Shown in pieces: positions 45,098 to 56,611 of a stretch of DNA of 64,000 bases. Position 1 is the stretch's first letter. Every line of letters starts with the position of its first letter. Source of the stretch: Arachnopeziza araneosa. Lineage: Eukaryota; Ascomycota; Leotiomycetes; Helotiales; Arachnopezizaceae. The notes below the pieces were generated by a model. It made no database searches. It was not told the DNA's origin and saw only the letters and a program-made list of their open reading frames with translations. The translations under genes and the position numbers were made by a program. The DNA lies in assembly GCA_003988855.1 (NCBI GenBank), contig QYAI01000082.1:1-64000 (forward strand), written 5' to 3'.

Positions 45098-45571
45098 AAG
45101 TAAAGAACTTGCTGGTGCAAGAAAGAAGTTGAGAATTGAATTGATCGTGAGCATCTGACATCGGAGAGGATTTGGCTGGTAGGGAGACTTTCAGCCTTGT
45201 TCTAATGCGGAGACACAGTAGGTTGGATGCCCCAATCCCATCGAACTTCATGTATGTCTCTAAAATTTGCTTTTGGTTCGTGGGGGCTTGGCTCTGATGA
45301 ACAAGGGTGAGGCAGTGTAGGACAACTGGGTACGCATGCAGGAAGGCAAACGAGGCGAAGTGCATCAATAAATGCACCCAAGACTCGCCAAGTCAGCCAC
45401 CATGCGCGCCAGAACAAACGAAACACACATGACCGAACTGAATCGCTTTTGGCGTATCGATGAGGCTCGTCACGTTCTAGCCAATTTCCTCCTCCGTCTT
45501 CCTTTGGACTGCAGTCAGATTTAATTGAGGTTCCAAAGTCAACGTCGTCGCCGACACTAAATTGATGATTC
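45098..45571. promoter_or_regulatory. Shared divergent promoter region
   Basis: About 470 bases separate the start of the HSP70-like gene (minus) from that of the large coiled-coil gene (plus), so both promoters lie here. I see no named element. The arrangement allows co-regulation; that is inference. Confidence 0.5.
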
Positions 45572-48500
45572 GTGGAACTGGTGCATCGGATTTTCGAAGC
45601 AATAGTCAATTTGATTGACGGCACACTGACGGGCATTATGGACAGCTTAAAAAGGAATAAAGGCAGCCAGGACGTGATTGACAACCCAGAAAACAGAGGC
45701 AGCAATCCAGAGAACTACGATCATTCGGGCCAAAAAGGCAGGTCAGAGAAGAAGGAAAATCTTAAAACGCAAACAGGAGGGCTTCTACAGAGAGGGAAAC
45801 AGGCAGTAAGGAATCGCTTAGGGCGAGAGGAATTAGTCGACGGAAGACTTGAGGGCAAGGAAGAGTCAGAGAGGCGAGGAGGTGCCTCTGAGCCAGCCAA
45901 GCGACCAAGGCAAGCTCCTGAGAGCCTCCGTAAGCCTGTAGGAAGTACAGGAGCTTCTGGGCGACCCGGCCGAGATCGGGACACTCTCGTGAAAATTCGA
46001 AATGCTGTGTTCTCTGTAGCAGAGGAGCTGAGGTCAAAGATACCAGGATTGTATCAGGAACTGATGAAACATGGTCAATATGAGGTAAACTTGGTAGAAA
46101 TAGTGATGAATGAGCTCCGACGTCAGAATCGCGACGCAAGAGCGTCGGAGCGAGAAGCATTAGATCAAGAAGATAAGCTCAAAGATTTGGCGTCTAGACT
46201 GCCTTGGGAGAAGGGTGCTATTCAGGAGTACCAAGATGAAGTATTCGACAGCACGAAGCGTGTGAACGACAGGTTCAGAGCTCTTAAAGACAAATATGAA
46301 GATCTTCAAAAGAAGCCACAAGAATTTGAAGATTTTGACCGTCGTCAGCTACAAGACCAAGTAAGAGAACAAGACAAAGATCACAAGTTGGAGATACAAC
46401 AACTTGAAGAAAAGCATAAGCTCAAAATCCAAGAGATAGACCGAGAGCATAGTCTACAACAGGACACTTTTCAATTTCTTTTGGAAAAGAACCTCGCGGA
46501 AGCACATGCTCTCGAATTGAACAATCTCGCGGAAGCTCATGCTCTCGAATTGAAGAACGTGGAGGGGGGGGGCGACAAAGAGACTAGTAAATTGAGAATC
46601 GAGCTCGAAACAATTGGAAAGAAGCACGCGAAAACAATAGGCGACCTCATTATCGAACACAAACAGAAGATAACGGAGCTTGAAGCTCGAATCCAAGATC
46701 AGGATCCTATATACCAGTCGAAGATTGACGAGATGAAAAGAGAGTATGAAGTAGAGCTAGAGAAGGCACAGGTGGAAAACGAAGGCTTGACGCAAAGTCA
46801 TGCCTCGGAATTCAAAGTAGCAACGGACAACCACGAGTTCGAGAAAAGCCAATGGGAGCAAATCAAGTCAAAAATGCAACAGAATCACGACTTTGAGATC
46901 CAGGAGTTGCAAGAGGGTCATGGGATGGCAATAAGGAATCACCAGAATGAAAATCAAAACTTGAAAGTCTATATCAACAAATTCAAAAGGGAAACCCAAA
47001 ACACACAGCGAAATCACGAGTCTGAGATGGGGAAACTGGAAGCAAAACATGACGAGGAGATTGATCGAATGAAGAATAGACATCTCAGGGAAAACAAAAC
47101 TCTCACTGATCAGATGGACCAGAGAGATCGGGAGTACCGGAAAAATCTCAATAATATGCAACAAAAGCATGATTCCGAGAAAGCTCTATTGTTAGGAGAT
47201 CACAAGAAAGAAGTTCATGGCATAAAGATTGTACATCAGAGAGAAAGCAAAGTCTTGTATGATCAGATAGATGAGATGGAAAGGGGCCACAAGAAATATG
47301 TCAATAACATGATACAAAGCCACAAGGCCATGACGGAGAAGCTGGGGAAAGAACACGAAAACTTAGTTGAGGGCATAAAGATTGAGAATCAGCGGCAAAC
47401 TCAAACGTTGCATGACCATATTGACCAGATCGAGAGGGAATATCGGAAGAATTTCAGTGAATTGCAACAAGAAAACGCCTTTGCGACTGAGAAATTGAAA
47501 AAGGAGCACCACAAAACCATTATTGACATGCAGAATGAACATCAGGATGAGTGTCAAAGCTGGAGTGACCAAATCGAGAAAATGAAAGAAGACCACCTGA
47601 CAGCTGTTAATGTTTTGTCTGACGACCATCGGAACCAGTGTGAAATCCTCAACAGCCGAATGAGCAAGCTCGAGGATGATCATACAGCAGAAATAACGAG
47701 CCTCAAGACACAGTTTGAAGCAGAAAAGGCACAACTGGCACAGCAGTCAGCCGACGGTATTGCTCGACTTAAAAAGGAACATCAAGACAAGATTGCAAGC
47801 CTCAAGCAAAAATACACAGCTGAGATGGAGAAAATACAAAAAGAACGAGATTCGTACAGCGCGGCTCTACTTGCTCGTGATAAAGCTCGAGATCCCCGAA
47901 ATAAGGTTGACATAGAGATGAAGGACGTTGATATTAGAGACAAGTTCGAGGGGGTAAGTGAGGGGGTGAAGAAGTTGGCGCAACTTGAGTGGAAGAGCGA
48001 TCAATTACAAACAATGAAAAGGTTTCCTAAACCTCTCATGCGACAGATTTTGCTAGATACTATCTGGGTTGTCCTGCATGAACATATCTTCTGCAGCCCA
48101 TTTCGCATCTTTGGAGAAGAAGGAAAAACCCTGGAGACGCAGTGGAATGATGAATGCGGGAAAGGTATGCGATCAATTTTACTTTCTCCTTAGCTTGACT
48201 CAAAACTCTGAGATATCAACTTGGTTTGAGCTTGAGACAAGAAAAGGAGAGGATCTATGGATCCCGAACAATATCAGTCTCCCCATTTAGAGTTTCATGC
48301 TAACGTAGTCAGATCCTAAACTCGATAATGGTAGCTATGTCTGGCCCACACCCGCGGTCGAAACGGAACGATGGCGTTTTATCGGTAAGTAGCAGTCATT
48401 TCTTTATCTGTCTGATATGCGCACTTGGAGACACCAAGTTTTGACTCCAATACACTCACTCAAAGAGAATATTCTAATTTATTGAAGCGGTCAGAGAATG

Positions 48501-48918
48501 CCGAGCAGCGTTAAGAAAACCATTGCCCTCTGTGTGGGATCACCGAGCAAAATTGAAGAAAGGATTTTCAAATGCCTTGGATAAGTTAAAAGGAAAACTC
48601 AAATCCATACTTGACGAAGTTGTGGACCTTGATCAGAGCAATATACAGACTATCGAAAAGTTAGCGCTGAAAGCTACCAATGTATGGCTGGAAATGGCAA
48701 TGCAACGATTCCGTATTGTGGTGGTTGTGCATGATTTGCACTTGAGTTCGGTCAAGGAAAGAATAGATAGGGTAAACCAGGGCACTTTGAAACTTGTACT
48801 GCTGCCGGAATTGAAGAGTCATGGAAACTCGGAGGGAGATGATCTCCATATAGAAGAAACAATTAGGGGGTGTGAAGGTGAGACTGTTACTTTCAAAGGG
48901 TCGCAGCGGCGGGGATAA
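45572..48918 (+). CDS. Large coiled-coil protein with conserved C-terminal module
   Basis: Exons 45572-48164, 48313-48384 and 48488-48918 join in phase, giving 1031 residues (965-1010 if a later ATG such as 45638 is used). Residues 30-140 are basic and disordered (SEPAKRPRQAPESLRKPVGS). Residues about 150-790 are continuous charged coiled coil, partly built from a 51-residue repeat. The last 200 residues are globular: LPFTHC-like helices, then NGSYVWPTPAVETERWRF, AVRECRAALRKPLPSVWDHR and WLEMAMQRFRIVVVV. I remember this end-module from other fungal proteins without a known function. It is divergent with the HSP70-like gene. A structural or scaffold role is likely. Confidence 0.8.
46493..46558 (+). 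repeat. 33-base direct duplication in coiled-coil gene
   Basis: CTCGCGGAAGC starts at 46493 and 46526. The two 33-base copies differ at only a few positions and encode LAEAHALELNN and LAEAHALELKN, one heptad-and-a-half of coiled coil. Recent duplication. Confidence 0.85.
47069..47680 (+). repeat. 153-base (51-residue) coiled-coil repeat, four copies
   Basis: Units begin at 47069, 47222, 47375 and 47528, exactly 153 bases apart. Shared pattern: hQRExKxLxDQIDxxEREYRK, then NNMQQxHxxxxEKLxxxHKK, then a short link. A shorter related unit precedes at about 46930. The protein grew by tandem duplication of a fixed unit. Confidence 0.8.
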
Positions 48919-49008
48919 AGAGGAGAGAATGATGAGAAAGGGTATCAGAATTGATATCAAAATTAATGATTCAGAAAAGTGGTGCGTTGTAAAGCGTCCT
49001 CTTATTCA

Positions 49009-49720
49009 TTAAGTGCGCATGAGAAATGATGTGACATGAACGAATACTCCTTCAGCACTTATCTCTTTGGCTATGACAGTTTCCTGTAAAATCCATATCC
49101 TCTCAGACGAAAGACGCCTGTGAAGTGCGCGAATGCTATCTCTGATTTTGAAATCTGTATCCAAAGAGTAAAGAGTATTCGTGGAACACATTCTGGATAG
49201 CGAAATAAAGCGTACCCGCTGTCTTTTGAAGCATCGGTCTCGCCAATGTCAACAATTACATGGCTGGCATTCTGACATATCTGATCTATCACTGCAACTG
49301 AGCTGTTATGCTCTGGAATGTCTGACTGATTTAAACAGATAGTGTCAATCCAGACTAAGCGTGGTCCGTGGGACGACCCTGGTCAACTTGGAATAAATTT
49401 ACAATTCGCAGTCACACTTATTGTTGTGCCTTGAGGACTAAAAGTAATTGTCTGGGGGCTCTGACTGCTTCCCCATGTACAAGATATTGCTTCATACGAT
49501 GGTGCTTGGGCAAGGCCGGTATAAAGAATGATATACTCAACACCAGCATCAGAATTTCCAGGACGAATCTTGACAAGATTCAAGTCCTCATCATGCCGGA
49601 AATTTCGGTATGCCGAAGGTGTATACGAACGAGGAGTACTGATTCAGGAAATCACCGCCTGAAGATCAGAAGTTCCAAGCTGGGGGTTAAGAAGCCGAAT
49701 ATCGAGTTCTAGACAAAAGC
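49009..49720 (-). pseudogene. Decayed HET-domain gene (relic 3)
   Basis: On the minus strand the order of HET blocks is kept but spread over frames: APSYEAISCTWGSSQSPQTI (49583-49383), then RLVWIDTICLNQSDIPEHNS and ASHVIVDIGETDASKD (about 49360-49190), then RLSSERIWILQETVIAKEI (about 49130-49060, normally RxWFxRxWVLQE). At least two frameshifts separate these blocks and the 3' part of the gene is absent. No open frame can give a HET protein. Confidence 0.75.
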
Positions 49721-50450
49721 TAGAGACCATTGATGCTATTCAATGACGATGACAAAGAGCAACGAGGCTGACAATGGTGAGATTTGGAGGTCTTGAAGAA
49801 AGTGCTTCCCTGGCCTTCCTTCTTAAAAGTAAGACTATCCAGTACAGTAATAATGTATTTGGAATAAGCGACAGCCGGACTTCTTAAATTCCTTGGAGCA
49901 GAAAAATGATTGCTTGGAAGACTGGGTTGTGTAGTCCCGATATGAGTTTATTTGAGCTGAGTAGATCTGAATGAACTCGAGCTGAGCCGCCTGTTGAGTA
50001 TGCCTTCTCACGTGAATCTACATTCCGAGGTATATAGATTCTGGTGAAGCTTTGCATGATATATAGTTGTGTGGCGTGCCGGTCCTCCGTGAGCTTTTGG
50101 TCTTTGTCTCTTCAAAGGTATTTAGCATTTGATCTGGACGCTAGTCCAATACGAAACTACAAGAGCTATTCACCCAAGACAAAATATACCTGGTATATGG
50201 AAAATTGTTAGGAAGTAGTTTTCTTCTTTATACTCCACTACTTATTGCATTCTGTATGCGGATGTGCATAAGATCCATCGCACCCTATAAGCCTAAAACG
50301 CCAAACCAGCCTACTCCCAGCCTAGTCAAGGAAAATGGCTGATCCTTCCCATCCATCCTGTATCTTGTATATTCCCAAAGCCAGCCTTGTAAAGTGCATG
50401 TACACCAGTATTTTTCCAACTCGAAACGCTTCATTTCATACTAACATCAA
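49721..50450. other. Intergenic region
   Basis: AT-rich; no gene seen. Confidence 0.5.
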
Positions 50451-50897
50451 TCATAGTGATAATCGATCTAGGCTCAATCGATCCTGACTTCTAGCCCTCC
50501 TCACTACTCCGAGCTTAAAATATCGCTCCTCACCTGCCGCCGTCCGGCCTCCAATGTACCATTTTTCCGCCCCAAGCACATCTCGAAAGCCCTCACTACT
50601 ACTATCGCTTCCTCGTCGACTCCTCACAATCTCTCTTCCTTGACCAGGACTTCTTGATAACGGACCTGTGCTGTGTGTCCGTGGACTATGTAAGGAAGTC
50701 AGAGCGGTTGTAGTAGCTCCTGGTTTTGAGGAAGTAGTCGTGGAGATAGTTCGGGGTTGAGAAGGAGAAGTGTGATGCGCATGGGAGTGAACCGCGGTTG
50801 AGGGGTTGGACGCTGAAGTGGCCTTGCCGGACTGTATGGCGGAGTGAACGCGGAAGGCTGCCAGGAAGTTGGCGAAGAAGGGGCGTTGACTTGACAT
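50451..50897 (-). CDS. Small Ser/Thr-rich fungal protein
   Basis: 148 residues from the ATG at 50897, chosen because MSSQRPFFANFLAAFRVHSA looks like a real N-terminus; the frame stays open 32 codons further upstream. The middle is Ser/Thr/His-rich and disordered. The C-terminus is well-formed: RRGSDSSSEGFRDVLGAEKW, then YIGGRTAAGEERYFKLGVV and a doubled DRLSL at the end. The pattern looks like a conserved small ascomycete protein with a short C-terminal motif; function unknown. Confidence 0.65.
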   Translation of the reverse strand: MSSQRPFFANFLAAFRVHSAIQSGKATSASNPSTAVHSHAHHTSPSQPRTISTTTSSKPGATTTALTSLHSPRTHSTGPLSRSPGQGREIVRSRRGSDSSSEGFRDVLGAEKWYIGGRTAAGEERYFKLGVVRRARSQDRLSLDRLSL

Positions 50898-51977
50898 TTC
50901 GGTGTTCGCGTTCAAGTGCTGAAGTTGGAAAGAGAGGTAAATGCAAAGGGTAGTGCAAGTGAGGATATAGCGGGGTGATTCGTGGGTAAGCAAGGAGGGG
51001 GTGATGGTTCTTGAAGTTGGTGTGCCTCCAAGTGCAGGACTTTAGACGAGTCTGAGGTTGTGCCGTCTCTCTCAGACTGTTTGCTATGATTCTGGAAGGC
51101 TCGCCTCTATCCTCGGTCTATCTTCTCAGGCTCCTTATGCCCGCAATATCACCACCTTCTCTCCGTAGCCGTTTTCTATCGTCGTTTGGGTTGAAAGAGA
51201 GGTTTCGCTTCGTATCTCATGGAAGAAAAGACTGGAGAAGGGGCGGGGGGAGGATGAAAGGAGGAAAGGTTCGTGGAGGTGGCCTGCTGTTGCTTTTGAG
51301 GCGCGGAACAAACAAGGCGGATTTCGGAATCTCCACGTCTCGCTAAACAAGATGCGGGACGATTAGGTGGGATGCAGAAGTACCAATCAAGAAAGCCCCT
51401 TTCATCAGCGATCAATGCAGTCTGCATGAAATCAGAAAGCATGCATTTGACAGGGTGAATAACAGCGAGGAGATAGAAGGACAACTTCTTTTTAGATTCC
51501 CTGACTGTGTTTGAATGATAAGTGAACGGGCAGCCCAGGAAACGATGAGCTTATCTGATATCTGAGATGTACAGATGAGAACAAAGGCTGTGGTTGGAGG
51601 GCTTAAGAAAAGCAAGCAGATACTCATCAGCCTTGAGATGTAAAGACCAATGAAGGGGAAAGATCTGCGCGGGATCAAGATGGGATTACTTCACGCTGCA
51701 GGCGCTAAATGGGAGGATGGTGGTCAGTCACGTGATACTATCTGAGAGCACCGTAAAACTCGACAAGAATCTATATGAGTCGGCTCTGTGCTGTTTATTT
51801 GAACTGTTAAGGTTGAGGATTCAAAAGAAGAAATTTTCAAAAAGGGCCTGATCAAATGATACGCACGTGATCTTTAGCTCCCTTTCCCGGAAACTTCCGC
51901 ATCGTCAACTTTCAACCACACCTAACTTTACAACGACCTCAATTGACTCTTTTCACCTCACTCGCACTACCCACAAA
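50898..51977. other. Intergenic region
   Basis: Overlapping frames on both strands near 51090-51680 show no domains. The last 80 bases are CA/CT-rich leader of the next gene. Confidence 0.5.
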
Positions 51978-52659
51978 ATGCCTGTCGGTGAAGTCAGATT
52001 ATCCTTCAGCTATGGTCTTATTTATACTGACTAAGAGTATAGGCTCACGGATCCACAGGCGTTCTGCCTTTCAAAGTCCAACCTGGGTACCAAACCTACA
52101 AGAGTCCTTATGGCCCCAAGTACGTCATAATAAACCATAGAACGAGGGTGGAACCATATTGGTGGCTTGAGTCAAGTTGATTGAAGCTGATTTTAAGGCT
52201 GTAGATACACAGTGCAGCCAAATCTACGCGGATGGACATTACAGAGCTTGTCGAGATTGTGCGTACTTTCAACTCCTTTCAGATAACCTTAGAGCTCCCA
52301 GATGCACGAGTCGCACAATGGACATCTTTTTAGGATTTGGCTTACGATTTAAATAGCGGATTGACCCTCGGAGCATTTGGTGGAGTGGCAGGATTCTTTG
52401 CACTCTTTTTCCTCTCCGACGTCCCCAGAGTCAGGAGAGACATTCTCCAGGTCAGTCGCTAAATTACCGAGGCGGCAAAATCTTGGGAAACATCTGACCG
52501 GATATGCAGAAATTCCCGATTATTGGAGAACACTATATCAAGGAGATCCCTGCCAGTGACAACGTGAGTTGGATATTTCTTTCTCAAAGCGTTTTGGGAC
52601 TAGATTTGTAAAAGCAGAAAGGAGTGCACAAACCAAATAGCGATTGGATGGTATTTTAA
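51978..52659 (+). CDS. QCR10: Cytochrome bc1 complex subunit 10 (Qcr10)
   Basis: A small gene of five or six exons, too fragmented to appear as one frame. Joined pieces: ATG at 51978, then 52043-52119, 52205-52258, 52357-52450, 52510-52563 and probably 52618-52659. Readable parts are PGYQTYKSPYGPK, YTVQPNLRGWTLQSLSRFG, a transmembrane helix LGAFGGVAGFFALFFLSDVP, then RVRRDILQKFPIIGEHYIKE and IPASDN. This order matches the fungal Qcr10 family, a one-helix subunit of respiratory complex III in the inner mitochondrial membrane. The first exon is tiny (2 or 5 codons, donor unclear) and the very C-terminus is uncertain. About 110 residues. Confidence 0.75.
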
Positions 52660-54168
52660 ATCGCGCCTTGGTTCGATAATGGATATGAACGAGTGGGATT
52701 CTTAAACGCAACGCAGCAAGAATGCTCGGATTTATCTCATACTCTCAATCCTCAGCTGCGCACTTTTAGACCACTATGTGCTAACCCAGATATTCTAGCC
52801 ATTTTAGAAGCTGTGTCGAAGATATAATGGTGGGAGCATTAGAGAAGCATTGGTGATTGTCGTTTCTCACATCCTATACTGTACAAAAGACCAAATGGAA
52901 TGGACAATCTTGAAACTTTTTCTCAAACTCTTAGACAAGCCACTTGGATATATTCATTACAACATAGCTAAAAAAAAATTCCGGTGCCCTTAGGAGTTCA
53001 TCTCCCTTCGCAGCTCTCCGATTTCAAAGAATGGTTAGTCGATATGTTATCGTCGAGCTATTTACATTTCTGGATTCCCGAACTCCTGATAAAACTAGTA
53101 GCATACTTTTATACCATCTCTCGAGCAGATGGGTAAGCCCAAAGTCTCTGTGATGAAAAAACAGCCTTCATGCTAGGAATTATCCGAGGTATTCTATTTA
53201 CAAAGCTATTTTATAGTTCTTGAAGCAGTCACTGCTTGGCTTTAAAGCCTAGTCTCTTGTAAATATGCTTAAAGTATCTATAATCATATCATTTACATCC
53301 TCATTTCAATGAAATATCGTGCTTGGTTTGTATGTTACCATTAGTTGATGCCCGGTATCGCTTCTGGAAACTTCCGCAAGGCTGACACCATTCCCGCACC
53401 AAACCCGACTACCAAGAACCACAGTCACATCCGATCCAACTATTACTCATTTCTCTTGCTCCCTCTGCATGCTAGAATCTTATCTCTAATCCGCCATCTG
53501 CCTATCCGATACCACTATCCTCCATCTCCCATCATCTCCATCATTTCAAGCTACCAAGACGCAATCCGATAACGAGGCTGAACTGACCCCACCCCACGCA
53601 ATCAGGTTGACTCCTCCACCGATTACAAAACCAATAAAGACGAGATTTGTTATATTTGGGTTCGGAGGTTAATACTACCTTTGGTCGATTATTTTTGATA
53701 CAAAAGAGTTATCAAACGGTGGTTTCTGCTGGCAGGATTGATATTGAGGAAATATACTGTGCTGTTGGATTAAAGCTACGGAGACAAAGACAAGGCAGAC
53801 CACGTTCAAATATCTATCTTTCACTTTTCTCTTCGACTATTTGAGTCACTGGCTGGAGATTTGCGTCTCTGTCTGTCCGCGCCCCTGCCAAATATTTCTA
53901 GGATTTCGTCTGCCTGATTAGATCCTCGCACCTTCGTCATAGTACTAGGAGTTTCGTCTCCCTTGTTGCATCGGCGATCTTTACAGTACTTCTGGGAGTG
54001 CTCTTTTTCTGATTTGATCTGCGATACTTTATAAGACTCCTTGGAGTTTCGTCCGCCTCAATCTGATACTCACACCTTCGAAATACGTCCTTCTGAAAGT
54101 TTGATCTGCCTGAACTCCACGCACCTTCAAAACAAACGACAACATATCTCGACAACCTACACATCAAT
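52660..54168. other. Intergenic region without a supported gene
   Basis: AT-rich to 53340. 53860-54100 has loosely repeated phrases (GGAGTTTCGTC..., TCACACCTTCG) suggesting a degenerate local repeat upstream of the CHIP gene. Short frames only. Confidence 0.5.
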
Positions 54169-55381
54169 ATGGTGAACCAAGAACCCGCTCCAGATCCAGC
54201 AAAGGCATTGGAGTGCAAAGATAAAGGCAACAAATGTTTTCAGAGTGGCGACTGGCAAGGTGCGGAAAGTTGGTATACCCAAGCGTATGTACCTTTTCTC
54301 TATATGCTCGCGCCTTTGATTCCTTTACAGTCATTAAGACACTTTTATGCGTTATATCCCGCTCTGTTAAAAATGCAATTGTCCAACATATTCCCTCTTT
54401 GTTGTATTCTCGAGCCTTTGAGAAGAAACACATAGCCCTAACAAACTTGTCGATATTCGCATCCTTGCTCCTTTGATTTAGTTTCATTCCTCTAACAACC
54501 TCGTTTTATTTATAGCCTCGCATATCTGACAGATGATTTAACTTACATATGCTTCACAGAATCCATCACGACCCTACAAATCCCGTCCTCTACACAAACC
54601 TCTCTATGTCCCTCCTCAAGCTTCACTCCTACCCACGTGTAATTTCAAACTCTGAAACCGCCATTTCTTTATCAGCTGCGATACCTCATGTACATGGTTC
54701 AAATATGAAGGCCTACTTCCAGCTCGCCCAAGCACAAATCGCTCTCCATCTCTCGCCTGAAGCGTTGGTTTCCGCAAAAGAAGCTCATCGTCTCTGTGTG
54801 GAAGAAATCCACGAGGGTGGTAAAGGAGGCAGTAGTATTGGTCCGATTACGGAGTTAGTACTGAGGTGTAAGGGAGAGGACTGGGAGAGAAGGGAAAAGG
54901 AGAGAGTAGAGAGAGAGAAAAGCCTTTTGTGGGATGTAATAAAAGGCTTAGAAGGGGGCAAGCATGGAGAGGTGATGCTTGCTATTGAGAGGGGTGAGGG
55001 AAAGAATGAAGTAGAAGCGAGGGAGAAGATGTGGGACAAAAAGATTGATGATGCGAAGAGAGTATTTGATAGAGCTGGTGAGAACAAGAGAAGGAAAGTC
55101 CCGGATTGGTGTGTGGACGATATTACCTTTGGGGTTATGATCGATCCGGTAGTGGTGAGTGTGACCTTACCGCCTTTGTACCTTCAGATTGCTAATATGG
55201 AGTGAAGACAAAAACTGGCCAATCTTACGACCGTTCTTCAATAATGGAACACCTCAAACGCTCTCCCACAGATCCATTAACTCGCGAACCTCTAAGAACA
55301 GAAGACCTTCGGCCGAATCTAGCATTAAGGGTTGCATGTGAGGAATTCTTGGAGGAAAATGGATGGGCTGTAGATTGGTGA
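54169..55381 (+). CDS. CHIP-type TPR/U-box E3 ubiquitin ligase
   Basis: Exons 54169-54284, 54560-55154 and 55208-55381 join in phase, giving 294 residues, as in STUB1/CHIP. Residues 10-115 contain TPR repeats (LECKDKGNKCFQSGDWQGAE; DPTNPVLYTNLSMSLLKL; MKAYFQLAQAQIALHLSPEA), which in CHIP bind the C-terminal EEVD of HSP70/HSP90. A charged helical hairpin follows (residues 130-215). The U-box fills the last 75 residues (VPDWCVDDITFGVMIDPVVT, GQSYDRSSIMEHLKR, TDPLTREPL), recruiting E2 enzymes to ubiquitinate chaperone clients. Intron 1 is 275 bases, long for this window, but the TPR reads straight across the junction, so no exon is missing. Confidence 0.92.
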
Positions 55382-56611
55382 GCATAAACAAACACGATTA
55401 ACAAATGGTACCTCCAAAATGGGGAGGAAGCGGAGTTAGCCAGGCTTGGAGAGTTACGAAAGATGAGGTGGAAGATATTGCTGAGAGAAGAGATATGAAA
55501 GGGGATAATTGATGATGAGATGACCTAAGATGATGGTAATGGGATGCATAAACGGAGTTCAGGTTTTCACCTCAATTTTATTAGCGAGCGATTCCGTAGG
55601 ATTGCTACTCAGCCCTTAACAAAGGTTTAGAAGAGGTTTCAAATGGATACCTTCTCCCTCTTCAGCATTTAGCATGATAGTTGCTACGAGATGTGTGTCT
55701 TTCTTTACAAGTCGCTGGATGTCCCTGGCGGGGTGGATAATGCCGACTTGGTTCCGCATTTCGACAATTTCTGAGTACGTATATTTAATGTATTTGAAAG
55801 TCTTTACGTCTTCCTCTAGTTGTTCTCGACAGTTTTTTTTGGAAATTTGATTTGCTCTTTTTACCTAGTTGTACTATGAGAACGAAACGGTGTAGGAGGA
55901 GAAGAGGAAGAGGACGAAGTACACAGGTCGAATAATATGAAGGTCCTGTAAGAAGTGATCTTTTGTCTGCCTGAGTTTTATACCTCTTAGCGCCTTCACC
56001 TTGAGACTTTTATCAGTACGCTGGTTTGGTCGTCAGTAGAGGCGAGGTGGTATTGATTACTTCGTGGCAGTTTATACGGACGATATGAAGTAGAGGCATT
56101 TCATTTCGACTTTTTATGGTTACTCTGGACCAATTTCGATGGTTTGTATTGCAACCTACTACAAATCATGCTATATCACCTAGGGTTCTCTCTCTTGCTA
56201 AGCCGGTTCAATCCAGCCCACAACCTCAACCTTCTTCCACTCAACCTCGCCGTCAGGAAACACATTCTCCATACTCTGGCAAACTTGGCCTGCATTAGCT
56301 TACCCGGGGCGCCAATAGGCATTCGCATCGATCCTCGATCGCATTCGATGCTGTGGTTCTCATTCCCTGTCTCGGAGAAGGGGGTTGTTCGGCAAGACAT
56401 CGAGAACCCTACCCTACGGCAGCATTCTGCCGGTACGAGTATGGCTTCGGCATATCCATCACGCATATATAGTATCTTTACCCCAGATTCTACTTTACCC
56501 CTCCCAGATCCGGCTCACTTCAGATCACATTGTCGTCGATTTGTTATCTCGATCTTTTGATGCTCGTTTCTTGAGCGCTCACAATCATTTGCGAGACGAA
56601 ATAACGATACA
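55382..56611. other. Intergenic region
   Basis: 3' flank of the CHIP gene and promoter of the transporter. Frames at 56116-56560 overlap on both strands and show no domain. Confidence 0.5.

Noticed and set aside
56116..56560. Plus-strand frame of 138 codons upstream of the transporter
   Set aside because: No domain, overlaps an opposite frame, lies in the promoter/leader of the transporter.
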